Assembly: GCA_023257915.1 (NCBI GenBank)
Contig: JALRBB010000410.1
Span: 1-10,230, forward strand
Length of the DNA stretch: 10,230 bases
Origin: Quisquiliibacterium sp.
Lineage (GTDB): Bacteria; Pseudomonadota; Gammaproteobacteria; Burkholderiales; Burkholderiaceae_E
Direction: 5' to 3'
Under the pieces are notes generated by a model. The model did not search any database. It saw only the letters and a list, made by a program, of their open reading frames with translations, and was not told the origin of the DNA. Every line of letters starts with the position of its first letter. Positions within the stretch are counted from its first letter, which is position 1. Of this stretch, positions 1-8,021 are shown piece after piece. A program made the translations under genes and the position numbers.

Positions 1-199
1 GCCGCAGCGCCTCGTCGTTCTGAACAGGCTCGGGATGCGGCGCGGCCGGATCATCGATCAGCAGCGCCCAGCGCTCGCCCGGCGGGCGGCCCGCAGCCCA
101 TCGCATCGCCAGCGCCAGCGCGCGGGCCGGATCGGCAGCACACAACAGGGTCAGTGGCGTGGCGCCGGCGGACGGCCGATGCGCACTGGCAGGATTCAC
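1..199 (-). CDS. Unrecognised ORF, 5' part only, overlapping the trkH stop
   Basis: An open frame starts with GTG at 197-199 and runs without a stop to the left edge (66 codons seen). The start overlaps the trkH stop codon as GTGA, the same 4-bp arrangement used at the rsmB/DUF4390 junction, and the third codon positions are strongly GC-rich as in the neighbours. No Shine-Dalgarno is evident, so translation would depend on coupling to trkH. I do not recognise the protein. After a short polar N-terminus it has a hydrophobic strand (PLTLLCAAD), an Ala-rich helix-like stretch, then RWALLIDDP. This strand-helix-strand order is faintly like the start of CobW/P47K-type GTPases (VTLLTGFLGAGKT...VLVNEFG), but the P-loop glycines and GKT are absent, so I do not name it. 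Its placement suggests it is the last or next member of the htpX-trkH unit. Confidence 0.5.
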   Translation of the reverse strand, partial: MNPASAHRPSAGATPLTLLCAADPARALALAMRWAAGRPPGERWALLIDDPAAPHPEPVQNDEALR

Positions 200-1653
200 T
201 TGCGCCAGAACGCTGGAGTCAGCACAACGAAAAAGGTCAGCAGCTCGAGCCGGCCAGCCAGCATCGCGAAGGCCATCATCCAGGTCTGCACATCGGACAG
301 CGCCTGATAGTTGCTGGCTGGACCGTGAGCGCCGAGCCCCGGACCGAGATTGTTGACGCAGGCAACAACCACCGTGACCGCGGTGACGAAGTCCAGCCCG
401 GTCGCCAGCATCGCGAACACTAGCACCGTGGTCGTCACGCCCCACAGGAGCATGAAGCCGAGCACCGCCAGGATCACGCGCTGCTCGATGACCTGTCCGC
501 CAACCAGCAGCGGACGCACCGCACGCGGATGCATCAGGCGCAGCAGTTCATGGCCGGCCTGGCGAACCAGGATGATCGCGCGGATCATCTTGATGCCACC
601 ACCAGTCGATCCGGCCGACGAGCCGACCGTGGCCAGCAGCATCAGCCACATCGATGCGAACAGCGGCCATTGCGCATAGTCGTCGCTCATGAAACCGCTG
701 GACGTGGCCAGCGACACGACGTTGAACGACGCATGCCTTAGCGACTCCTCAAAGCTCGGGTACACCCCTTGCCAGTACAGGAAGGTACCGAGCAACAGAC
801 AGCTGAACAGGATCACCGCGATGACCGAGAACGCCTCGACATCACGCCAATACACCCGCAGCGAGCGCTGACGCAGGGCCGAAAAATGCGTCGCAAAGTT
901 CAGCACCGCGATCATCATGAACACGATCATGATGCCCTCGACCAGCGGCGATTCGAACCCCGAAATGCTTGCGTCGCGAGTCGAAAATCCGCCAAGCGCC
1001 AGCGTGGAAAACGCATGGCACACCGACTCGAACCAGGACAGCCCCGCCGCCCGCAGGCTCAGCATGCACAGCACGGTGAGGCTCGCGTACAGCAGCCAAA
1101 GGTACTTGGCGGTCTGCGCGATGCGCGGCGTCAGCTTGCCTTCCTTGATCGGACCCGGCGTCTCCGCCTTGTACAGCTGCATGCCGCCGACGCCGAGCAG
1201 CGGCAGCACCGCGACCGCCAGCACAATGATCCCCATGCCGCCGAACCACTGCAACGCATGCCGCCAGATGTTCAGAGACTGCGGCAACGAATCCAGTCCG
1301 GAGAGCACCGTCGATCCGGTGGTAGTCAGACCGGACATTGCCTCGAAAAATGCGTCGGTAAAACTCAGGTGAGGTAGTTCGGCCAGAAACGGGATCGTGG
1401 AAACCAGGGTCGCCGAGACCCAGCAGGCCACCACCAGCAGCGCGCCGTCACGCGCTTGCAGCTCGCGCCCCACGCGCCGGGTCATCGTCCACAGCAAGAC
1501 GCCAACAGTGACCGCCGCGCCCGCCGCGTAGGCAAAGCCGCGATGCGCGCCGTCGCCGACCTGCAGCGACCAGCCCAAGGGCAGCGCGAACGCAAGCGAG
1601 AACAGCACCAGGAAGCCGCCCAGCACATGACCGGTGACCAGGATGCGACGCAT
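196..1653 (-). CDS. trkH: Trk potassium uptake system channel subunit TrkH
   Basis: This 485-residue integral inner-membrane protein is the ion-conducting subunit of the Trk potassium transporter, which works with cytoplasmic TrkA. It shows the fourfold repeat of the TrkH/TrkG/KtrB superfamily. The four selectivity-filter loops are visible: SGLTTTGSTV (about 107-116), STLALGGFST (216-225), SLATSSGF (314-321) and NNLGPGLGAHGP (435-446). Each has the key filter glycine. The conserved GSSAGSTGGGIK segment (344-355) follows the third loop and fits the intramembrane gating-loop region. Hydrophobic segments run throughout, and the length matches E. coli TrkH (483 aa). The ATG at 1651-1653 lies 11 bp after the trkA stop with no clear Shine-Dalgarno, so coupled re-initiation is likely. 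No residue looks out of place; it appears intact. Confidence 0.96.
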   Translation of the reverse strand: MRRILVTGHVLGGFLVLFSLAFALPLGWSLQVGDGAHRGFAYAAGAAVTVGVLLWTMTRRVGRELQARDGALLVVACWVSATLVSTIPFLAELPHLSFTDAFFEAMSGLTTTGSTVLSGLDSLPQSLNIWRHALQWFGGMGIIVLAVAVLPLLGVGGMQLYKAETPGPIKEGKLTPRIAQTAKYLWLLYASLTVLCMLSLRAAGLSWFESVCHAFSTLALGGFSTRDASISGFESPLVEGIMIVFMMIAVLNFATHFSALRQRSLRVYWRDVEAFSVIAVILFSCLLLGTFLYWQGVYPSFEESLRHASFNVVSLATSSGFMSDDYAQWPLFASMWLMLLATVGSSAGSTGGGIKMIRAIILVRQAGHELLRLMHPRAVRPLLVGGQVIEQRVILAVLGFMLLWGVTTTVLVFAMLATGLDFVTAVTVVVACVNNLGPGLGAHGPASNYQALSDVQTWMMAFAMLAGRLELLTFFVVLTPAFWRK

Positions 1654-1664
1654 TCGCGCGGCGG

Positions 1665-3056
1665 CTAAAAGAAACGCACCCCGACCTGGAACAGCTTCTC
1701 GACCTGAGGAATCGAACGCTTGTTTTCCAGGAACACGATCACATGGTCTTCGGATTCGATGACGGTGTCGTGATGCGCGATGATGACTTCGGACTCGCCG
1801 TTGCGACTATTGCGCACGATGGCGCCGATCGTCGCACCGCGCGGGAGATCAATTTCCTCGATGCGCCGGCCAACCACCTTCGACGACTTCGCATCGCCGT
1901 GCGCGATCGCCTCCAGCGCCTCGGCCGCGCCGCGTCGCAGCGAATGCACCGCGACGATGTCGCCACGCCGCACGTGCGTGAGCAACTGCCCGATCGTGGT
2001 CTGTGCTGGAACGATCGCGATGTCGATCTTGCTGTCGAGCATCAGTTCGGCGTAGGCGACGCGATTGATCAGAGCAATCACTCTCCTGGCACCCATCCGA
2101 CGGGCCAGCATGCACGACATGATGTTGTTCTCATCGTCATTGGTCAGTGCAATGAACAAGTCCATCTCGCCGACGCTTTCGTCAGCGAGCAGTTCTTCGT
2201 TGGTCGAGTCGCCATTGAGCACCAGCGTGGACGACGGCAGCTGACTGGCCAGGTACTCGCAGCGGCGCTGGCTATGCTCGACCAGCTTGACCTCGTAGCG
2301 GCTACCCAGCGCGCGCGCTAGGCGCAGGCCGATATTGCCGCCGCCGGCGATCATGATCCGGCGCACCGGCTTGTCCATACGACGCAGGTCGGACAAGGCG
2401 GTGCGGATGTGCTCGGATGCAGCCAGCAGAAAGACCTCGTCACCCGCCTCGATCAGCGTGTCGCCGTCCGGCGTGATCGGACGGTCGCCACGAAAAATCG
2501 CCACGACGCGCAGATCGACGCTCGGATGGTACTGACGCAGATCGCGGATCGGATGCTGCACGAGCGGTCCGCCCGCATAGGCGCGCACCGCGATCAGGCT
2601 GACGCGCCCATCGCCAAACTGCAGCACTTGCAGCGCCTCGGGAAACTCGATCAGCTTGAAGATGTAATCGCAGACCGTCTGCTCGGGGCAGATCAGGTGA
2701 TCGACGTAAAAACCGCCGGTGCCGGTGATTTCTGGATGGTCCTGGAACTCCGGCGCGCGCACCCGCGCGATCCGGGTCGGAATGTTGAACACCCGGGCAG
2801 CGAGCTGACAGGCCACCAGATTGGTCTCGTCCTTGGCCGCTGTGGCGATCAGCATGTCAGCGTCTTCGGCGCCGGCATGCTCAAGCGTGGTCGGATGCGT
2901 GCCGTTGCCGGCGACAGTACGCAAGTCGAGTCGATCCTGCAGCAGCGCGAGACGCTCCGGATCGGTGTCGACCACCGTGATGTCGTTCAGTTCGGAGACC
3001 AGGCTTGCGGCAACGGATTCGCCGACCCGGCCCGCGCCCAGGATGATGATCTTCAA
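1665..3056 (-). CDS. trkA: Trk potassium uptake system NAD-binding gating subunit TrkA (TTG start)
   Basis: TrkA is the cytoplasmic regulatory ring subunit that binds TrkH and opens it according to bound nucleotide. The 463-residue protein has two RCK modules. The first is an RCK-N Rossmann fold with GAGRVG at 7-12 and an acidic end of the second strand (VVDTD, 28-32), followed by RCK-C. The second starts near 232 with AGGGNIG (237-243) and the acidic VEHS motif, followed by a second RCK-C to the C-terminus. E. coli TrkA is 458 aa. I chose the TTG at 3054-3056: it begins the canonical first strand (KIIILGAG) and has a purine-rich GGGAAAG 6 nt upstream. The start lies 22 bp after the ntrX stop. 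A longer reading from a TTG at 3179 gives 41 extra residues unlike TrkA and overlaps ntrX by 101 bp, so I reject it. Confidence 0.95.
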   Translation of the reverse strand: MKIIILGAGRVGESVAASLVSELNDITVVDTDPERLALLQDRLDLRTVAGNGTHPTTLEHAGAEDADMLIATAAKDETNLVACQLAARVFNIPTRIARVRAPEFQDHPEITGTGGFYVDHLICPEQTVCDYIFKLIEFPEALQVLQFGDGRVSLIAVRAYAGGPLVQHPIRDLRQYHPSVDLRVVAIFRGDRPITPDGDTLIEAGDEVFLLAASEHIRTALSDLRRMDKPVRRIMIAGGGNIGLRLARALGSRYEVKLVEHSQRRCEYLASQLPSSTLVLNGDSTNEELLADESVGEMDLFIALTNDDENNIMSCMLARRMGARRVIALINRVAYAELMLDSKIDIAIVPAQTTIGQLLTHVRRGDIVAVHSLRRGAAEALEAIAHGDAKSSKVVGRRIEEIDLPRGATIGAIVRNSRNGESEVIIAHHDTVIESEDHVIVFLENKRSIPQVEKLFQVGVRFF

Positions 3057-3062
3057 GGCAGA

Positions 3063-3069
3063 CTTTCCC
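3063..3069 (-). promoter_or_regulatory. Ribosome binding site of trkA
   Basis: The minus strand reads GGGAAAG here, 6 nt before the TTG at 3054-3056. It is only a partial match to AAGGAGG, but its position supports the TTG as the trkA start over the longer upstream reading. Confidence 0.5.
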
Positions 3070-3078
3070 GGGCAGCGC

Positions 3079-3813
3079 TCAGCCGCCGGACTTCCGATAA
3101 GCGCCGCGCGAAAGATCGATGCCCAGCTGCTTGAGTTTTCGGTAAAGGTGGGTGCGTTCCAGACCGGTGCGCTCGGCAACGCGAGTCATGCTGCCCTGCT
3201 CACGCGCGAGATGATGCTCGAAGTAGGCCCGCTCGAATGCGTCGCGGGCCTCGCGCAGCGGCAGATCGATCGGCAATTCGCGCAGCAACACCGACGCCGG
3301 AGCGCCCGCGCGAAGATCGGCGTCGGCCGGCTGACTCGCGAACTGCACCGAGTCTGTCTGGGTGGCACTGACGCCTGATACGAACGTGGGTGCCGCGACG
3401 GCGGCCGCCTGTGGCGCAGCCGCAACCGCGCGCGCGGCGGGTGCGTTCTTGTTGCGCGCCAGCCCCTGCTCGACCGCCTTGAGCAGCTTCTGTAACGCAA
3501 TGGGTTTTTCCAGGAAGTCGAGCGCACCAATGCGCGTCGCCTCCACCGCAGTGTCAATCGTGGCGTGGCCTGACATCATGATGACCGGCATCGTCAGCTT
3601 CCCGCCGGCGGCCCACTCTTTGAGCAGCGTGACACCGTCGGTGTCGGGCATCCAGATGTCGAGCAACACCAGGTCGAGCGGGCTTTCCTCGCGCACCTTG
3701 CGCGCTTGTTGCGCACTTTCGGCGAGCAATACCGAATGCCCTTCGTCGCCGAGGATTTCCGAGAGCAACTCCCGGATGCCCACCTCGTCGTCAACCACCA
3801 AAATTTCAGCCAT
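3079..3813 (-). CDS. ntrX: NtrX-like response regulator lacking the AAA+ domain (REC plus Fis HTH)
   Basis: This is the cytoplasmic response regulator partner of the NtrY kinase encoded just upstream. The receiver domain (about 1-120) is complete: acidic pair D8/D9, phospho-acceptor D52 in LLDIWMP, S81 in MMSGHAT and K103 in LEKP. The C-terminus (about 184-232) matches the NtrX Fis-type end, with LPLREARDAFERAYF leading into a helix-turn-helix (RVAERTGLERTHLYRKLKQ). Typical NtrX proteins are about 450 aa with a central sigma-54-interacting AAA+ ATPase. Here there is no Walker A, GAFTGA or Walker B, only an Ala/Pro-rich linker (about 121-175). The frame is intact, so this looks like a stable short form rather than a broken gene. 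It should bind DNA and act without sigma-54 (inference). The ATG overlaps the ntrY end by 8 bp (ATGGCTGA), which indicates coupled translation. Confidence 0.9.
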   Translation of the reverse strand: MAEILVVDDEVGIRELLSEILGDEGHSVLLAESAQQARKVREESPLDLVLLDIWMPDTDGVTLLKEWAAGGKLTMPVIMMSGHATIDTAVEATRIGALDFLEKPIALQKLLKAVEQGLARNKNAPAARAVAAAPQAAAVAAPTFVSGVSATQTDSVQFASQPADADLRAGAPASVLLRELPIDLPLREARDAFERAYFEHHLAREQGSMTRVAERTGLERTHLYRKLKQLGIDLSRGAYRKSGG

Positions 3814-6124
3814 CGGAGCGGTCTCGATCCTTCACCACGGATTCAAGGGGTCGATTGTCCACGGATTTGGCCAATTTCGTAAATAGGATCGAGACCTGGG
3901 CCCCGAGCACCTGTCCAGCATCATCGAGCCGATTGACCAAATCGATGCGCGCACCGTGCTCATCGACGATCTTGCGAACGATCGCCAACCCGAGTCCGGT
4001 GCCTCGCGCCTTGCTGGTCACGTAAGGCTCGAAGGCCCGCGCCAGCATCGCCGGCGCAAAGCCGCTGCCGTTGTCTCGCACTCGCAGGCGCACCACATGA
4101 TGGCCGTCAGCCATCTTCAGCGATGCCGTGCTGACGATGATTTCCGGGTGCTCGGTTTTTTCAGCCGCCTCAAGCGCATTCTTGAGCAGGTTGTGCACCA
4201 CCTGGCGAAGTTGGGTCGCATCGCCAAGCACCGGTTCGAGCGGATGGCCCAGCTCCAGCCGGATCGCCGCATTGTTCGCGGGTGCCGAATACAGCCGCAA
4301 CACGTCCTCGACCAGCTCGTTCAGGTTCAGCGGCACCAGGCGCGCCGCCGGCAGACGCGCGTAGTTGCGGAATTCATCGACCATCGCCTTGAGCGCGGCG
4401 ACCTGATTGACGATGGTGCGTGAATTCTTCTCAAGCAGTTCGGCGTCAGGGCCGGTGAGCTTGTCGCGCAGCTTCAGATGGGTGCGCTCGGCAGCAAGCT
4501 GGATCGGCGTCAGGGGATTGGTGATCTCGTGCGCGAGCCGGCGTGCCACCTCCGCCCAGGCGACCGCCCTTTGCGCCGAGATGACCGCACTGATGTCATC
4601 GAACACGATCACATAGCCGGCCCGGCTTTCACTCAAGGTCGAGCCGCGCGCAAGCAGCGTCTGCTCGGTCTGCGCAGGCACCGAGCCTGCGGCCGGCTCA
4701 TCGGCTCGCGATGCGCGCGTCAGCACATACTGACGCTGCCAGCTGCCGGAGCCGGCTGCCGCCTGTTCGACGAAGGCGGCACGGATCTCGTCGGCCAGCG
4801 CCCCGACGCGTGGCAACTGCGCAAGTTCGTCGCCAAAATGCACGGCCAGTTCCGCGCCGAGGATGCGGTCCGCGCCGGGATTGGCCAGCATTAAGCGCCA
4901 CTGGGCATCGAGCACCATCACCCCGGCATCCAGGTTGATCAGCACGCTTTGGAGTTGCGCATGCGCGCTCTCGAGCTCGCGCTGATTGCGATCGACCAGT
5001 GCTCGCGCATCCTGCAGCTGCCGGGTCATTTCATTGAACGACCGGGTCAGCACGCCAAGCTCGTCGCGGCCGGTGTAGTCCTTGACCTGCCTGAAGTTGC
5101 CCTCGGCGACCGAGCGGGTCGCCGCTGCCAGTTCGGCCAGCGGACCAACCAGCCAGCCGGCCAGCAGAAATGCGCCGGCGACCGCCGCAAACAGCGTCAG
5201 CAGGAAAGTCAGCGTCAACGTCGTGCGAAAGATCCGCTTCAGACCGGCACGCGCCAGCGATAGCTCCTGGAAGTCGCGATACCCCTGCTGGACTGCATCC
5301 GCGTTGTCCTCCAGTGCAGTGGGCACCGCCTGGACCAACTGCAGAAAGCGAGTCTCTTCGAGCAGCTGCCCCGGCGCATCGATCGCTGTAATCACCCGCA
5401 TCTGCAGCGTGTTCGAACCACTGCCCGTCCCGATGCCCTCGACGCGCGCGTAATGGCGGGTCAGACGCGCCTGGCGCAGCGCTTCGGAGGGCGGCAGCTC
5501 CGGCAGCAGCTGCGTCAGGCGGCTGGAGCTGGCGGCCACCACGCGGCCGCCTCCGGTCACGACCAGGGCGTCCGGCACCCGCAACTGTCCACGGATACGC
5601 GACAGCGCAGCGGGTAGCATCGCGGGCCCGGCATCGCCGAGTTCGGACGCCATCAGCGAGGCCTTTTGCGACAGGTCGGCCAGCTGCGCATCCAGCGAGG
5701 CGCGCGCCAGGCTCATGCCGGAATCCAGGGCCCGCTCCAGAGGCACGTCGAACCAGGATTCGATCGAACGCCCGACGAACTGCACCGCGACCACAAAGAC
5801 CAGCACCACCGGCACGACGGTCATCAGGATGAACGCGCCCGCCATCCGCGCCATCAGCCTGGTGCCGAACAGGCGTCGGCGATAGCGCGCGACCAGCCGG
5901 CGAAGCAATTCGAACACCAGCACCACGATGACGCCGCCGACCGCAATCGTGATCCACAGCAACACCGGATAGTGACGCTCGAACAGGCGCGTGTTGCCAC
6001 TGGCGGTGGCCAATAGGACCAGCAGCACCACTGAGATCGCGACCGACACGATCAGCGCGGCCCGCAGCACCCGCGTGATCGCGCGCCTGTCGCGATCTAG
6101 GGATTGAACGGGACGGTTTTCCAT
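3806..6124 (-). CDS. ntrY: Membrane sensor histidine kinase NtrY
   Basis: This 772-residue inner-membrane sensor kinase would phosphorylate the adjacent NtrX-like regulator. Hydrophobic segments lie near 21-41, 54-73, 92-117 and 301-327. The long stretch between the third and fourth (about 118-298) is a probable periplasmic sensor domain. It is followed by HAMP (about 322-375), a PAS-like region (about 388-510) and HisKA with H532 in AHEITNPLTPIQ. The HATPase has its N-box at N645/N649 (HNLLKNALEAAE), G1 at DNGSG (684-688) and G2 at GTGLGLAIV (708-716). The order and the HEITNPLTPIQLAAER motif are those of NtrY rather than cytoplasmic NtrB. The ATG at 6122-6124 lies inside the DUF4390 gene, overlapping it by 28 bp. 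A GTG at 6070 is a possible shorter start but has no better support. The signal sensed cannot be read from the sequence; in other bacteria NtrYX has been tied to nitrogen and redox/respiratory control. Confidence 0.95.
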   Translation of the reverse strand: MENRPVQSLDRDRRAITRVLRAALIVSVAISVVLLVLLATASGNTRLFERHYPVLLWITIAVGGVIVVLVFELLRRLVARYRRRLFGTRLMARMAGAFILMTVVPVVLVFVVAVQFVGRSIESWFDVPLERALDSGMSLARASLDAQLADLSQKASLMASELGDAGPAMLPAALSRIRGQLRVPDALVVTGGGRVVAASSSRLTQLLPELPPSEALRQARLTRHYARVEGIGTGSGSNTLQMRVITAIDAPGQLLEETRFLQLVQAVPTALEDNADAVQQGYRDFQELSLARAGLKRIFRTTLTLTFLLTLFAAVAGAFLLAGWLVGPLAELAAATRSVAEGNFRQVKDYTGRDELGVLTRSFNEMTRQLQDARALVDRNQRELESAHAQLQSVLINLDAGVMVLDAQWRLMLANPGADRILGAELAVHFGDELAQLPRVGALADEIRAAFVEQAAAGSGSWQRQYVLTRASRADEPAAGSVPAQTEQTLLARGSTLSESRAGYVIVFDDISAVISAQRAVAWAEVARRLAHEITNPLTPIQLAAERTHLKLRDKLTGPDAELLEKNSRTIVNQVAALKAMVDEFRNYARLPAARLVPLNLNELVEDVLRLYSAPANNAAIRLELGHPLEPVLGDATQLRQVVHNLLKNALEAAEKTEHPEIIVSTASLKMADGHHVVRLRVRDNGSGFAPAMLARAFEPYVTSKARGTGLGLAIVRKIVDEHGARIDLVNRLDDAGQVLGAQVSILFTKLAKSVDNRPLESVVKDRDRSDG

Positions 6125-6672
6125 TCCGACTGCAAGGTCCAGTCGCGGCTGGTCAGCGCGCTGATCTGGAAGGGCTTGGGCAGCAGCGACGAGTCGAGTC
6201 TGAGCCGCACGCGCGCCTCGAACAGGATGCCCGGCTGCATCTTGCCAATATCCATCACCCGCCAGTTGCGCACCTGCCCCAGCGCCGCCAACGCCTGCCC
6301 AAGCGTCTCGTAAGAGCGCATCCAGTCATCGCCGGTCAGCCGGTATTCGCGGGTCAGTGCGTGATAGCTGAGCCGCAGCACGCGCTGTGTCTCGACCGCG
6401 CGGGCATCCCACCAGTACCAACGTGGTCGCAGCAGCTCGAACTCGAGGCTAAACGGCAGCGTGACGCCGCGATTGATCGCATCCTGCTGATGAGCGGCCA
6501 GTTCGACGCGAAAATCCGCCGACACAACCCAGCCGGCGCTTTCGGGTGCACGTTGCATCTGGACGGCGCCGACGCTGATGCCATCGCTGGCCCGCGCCTG
6601 CGATGACAGCCCGAGGCTGGCCGTACACACGAGGACCAGCAGCATCAGCGCCCGGATTCGGCTGGCAGTCAC
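6097..6672 (-). CDS. DUF4390 family secreted protein
   Basis: A 191-residue protein that I assign to the DUF4390 family from its sequence character and its place between rsmB and ntrY. Its function is unknown. It starts with a Sec signal peptide: a short basic N-terminus, a hydrophobic core (LMLLVLVCTASLGL, 9-22) and a likely cleavage site after ARA at 26-28. C16 lacks a proper lipobox (preceded by VLV), so it is probably a soluble periplasmic protein rather than a lipoprotein. The mature part (about 163 aa) has alternating beta-like segments with many Trp and Arg and no enzymatic motif I can name. GTG start at 6670-6672 overlaps the rsmB stop as GTGA. A start at the ATG of codon 10 would shorten the signal peptide and lose the overlap. 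Its fixed position beside ntrY suggests a periplasmic role linked to that sensor (inference). Confidence 0.85.
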   Translation of the reverse strand: MTASRIRALMLLVLVCTASLGLSSQARASDGISVGAVQMQRAPESAGWVVSADFRVELAAHQQDAINRGVTLPFSLEFELLRPRWYWWDARAVETQRVLRLSYHALTREYRLTGDDWMRSYETLGQALAALGQVRNWRVMDIGKMQPGILFEARVRLRLDSSLLPKPFQISALTSRDWTLQSEWKTVPFNP

Positions 6673-8021
6673 GGGCGTTTGGAGATCAGTGCGTAAAAGA
6701 AACCATCATGGTCACGTCGGGGTTCCGAACACGGTCTGAGTTGCCCCAGCGGGGTTTGCTGCTCGTCACCCTCCCAGTGCCAGGCCAGCGGTTCACGCAG
6801 CGCATCGGGATGGGTAGACAAAAAGCCGCTGACGACCCGTTCCCCCTCCGCCTGAAACACCGAGCAGGTGGCATAGAGCAATTTACCACCCGGCTCCAGC
6901 AAGGGCCAAAGCGCGGCCAGCATTTCCGACTGCTGCCGGGAAAGTGTCGCAAGATCGCGACGACGCCGCAGCCAGCGAATCTCGGGATGACGACGCACGA
7001 TGCCCGACGCCGAACAGGGCGCATCGAGCAAGATGCGCTGGAACGGCTTGCCGTCCCACCAGGCCGACGGATTGGCGGCATCGGCCGCACGCAGGCTTGC
7101 GCGCAATCCGAGCCGGACGAGATTTTCGTCGACCCGCGCAAGGCGCTGCGGATCGGAATCGATCGCGGTCAACTCGCAGTCGGCCAGTTCAAGCAGGTGG
7201 GTGGTCTTGCCGCCCGGCGCGGCGCAGGCATCGAGCACTCGCATGCCATCGCCAACTTGCAGCAGCGGCGCCGCAAGCTGCGCGGCCAGATCCTGCACGC
7301 TGATCAGCCCATCGGCAAAGCCCGGTAAGCGTGCGACATCACATGGCGCGTCAAGCCGGATCGCCTGCGGACCGAGCACCACACCGTTCATGTTCACCTG
7401 CGCCAAAAGACGCAAGTAAGTATTCACATCAACGCGGCGTTGATTGACCCGTAGCGTCATCGGCGGGGGCAGATTGTCGGCCTCAAGAATCTGCGCCCAG
7501 TGCTGTGGATGATCCCGACGCAGCTGCTCGATCCACCAGGCAGGGTGGTTCCAGCGGCCTTCGGGGGTGGCCATCGCAGCCTCGAGCAGCAGATCGCGCT
7601 CGCGCAGGAAACGCCGCAAGGTGGCGTTCAGGAAGGGCGCGCCGGGGCGCATCACCGGCTGGGAACGGGCTGCCTCGACCGCCTGATCGACGATCACCGC
7701 CTCATGACGGCGTCCGGGCTCGAGCAACTGAGCCAACACCACCAGTTGCAAGGCCGCCAGCGCAGGGGCCGGGGGGCGCGCGTTGAGCCGCGTGGCGATC
7801 GCCTCGCAACTGCCGAGCTTGCGAACCGCGTGATACGCGAACTCCTGCATCGCGCCGCGCGATACAGCCGGCAACTGCTGGGCCTTCTCGGCTGCTGCCA
7901 GTGCGGGCGGAAGCAGATGGCCGGCGCGAACCTGCGCGAGTGCCGCGGACGCCGCGAGCAACTCCCGCGCCAGCGGGGCACGCAAGCCCCCCGCAGGCGG
8001 GGCGCCGGCCGCGTCGGTCAT
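6669..8021 (-). CDS. rsmB: 16S rRNA m5C967 methyltransferase RsmB
   Basis: RsmB uses S-adenosylmethionine to methylate C967 of 16S rRNA in the small ribosomal subunit. The 450-residue protein has an N-terminal NusB-like RNA-binding domain (about 15-145), a linker region, and a Rossmann methyltransferase domain of the RsmB/NOP2 family. Visible motifs are motif [11 protein letters not shown] (264-273), the acidic residues of AIDSD (287-291), motif [10 protein letters not shown] (333-340) with C336, and motif VI YATCSV (383-388) with the catalytic nucleophile C386. Both family cysteines are present. E. coli RsmB is 429 aa; the small excess is at the Ala-rich N-terminus. The ATG at 8019-8021 overlaps the htpX stop as ATGA. 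The fmt-rsmB association common in proteobacteria is interrupted here by htpX. Confidence 0.96.
   Translation of the reverse strand: MTDAAGAPPAGGLRAPLARELLAASAALAQVRAGHLLPPALAAAEKAQQLPAVSRGAMQEFAYHAVRKLGSCEAIATRLNARPPAPALAALQLVVLAQLLEPGRRHEAVIVDQAVEAARSQPVMRPGAPFLNATLRRFLRERDLLLEAAMATPEGRWNHPAWWIEQLRRDHPQHWAQILEADNLPPPMTLRVNQRRVDVNTYLRLLAQVNMNGVVLGPQAIRLDAPCDVARLPGFADGLISVQDLAAQLAAPLLQVGDGMRVLDACAAPGGKTTHLLELADCELTAIDSDPQRLARVDENLVRLGLRASLRAADAANPSAWWDGKPFQRILLDAPCSASGIVRRHPEIRWLRRRRDLATLSRQQSEMLAALWPLLEPGGKLLYATCSVFQAEGERVVSGFLSTHPDALREPLAWHWEGDEQQTPLGQLRPCSEPRRDHDGFFYALISKRP

Noticed and set aside
769..1377. Plus-strand open frame of 202 codons opposite trkH
   Set aside because: It is an antisense shadow of conserved TrkH sequence, very rich in Arg, Gln and His, with no ribosome binding site or recognisable fold.
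1743..2321. Plus-strand open frame of 192 codons opposite trkA
   Set aside because: It is complementary to conserved TrkA RCK sequence and shows only the Arg/Asp/His bias of an antisense shadow.
3177..3179. TTG as the start of trkA
   Set aside because: It would add 41 residues with no similarity to TrkA and overlap ntrX by 101 bp. The TTG at 3056 fits the family start and has a better-placed ribosome binding site.
5031..5957. Minus-strand open frame of 308 codons within ntrY in another frame
   Set aside because: It is an out-of-frame reading of the conserved NtrY membrane and sensor region; its product is Arg/Gly/Ala-rich and matches no family.
7428..7444. Near-perfect palindrome ATCAACGC-G-GCGTTGAT inside rsmB, in a slightly AT-richer patch
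   Set aside because: It lies within the conserved coding stretch VNQRRVDVN with no gene start nearby, so a chance inverted repeat is more likely than an operator.
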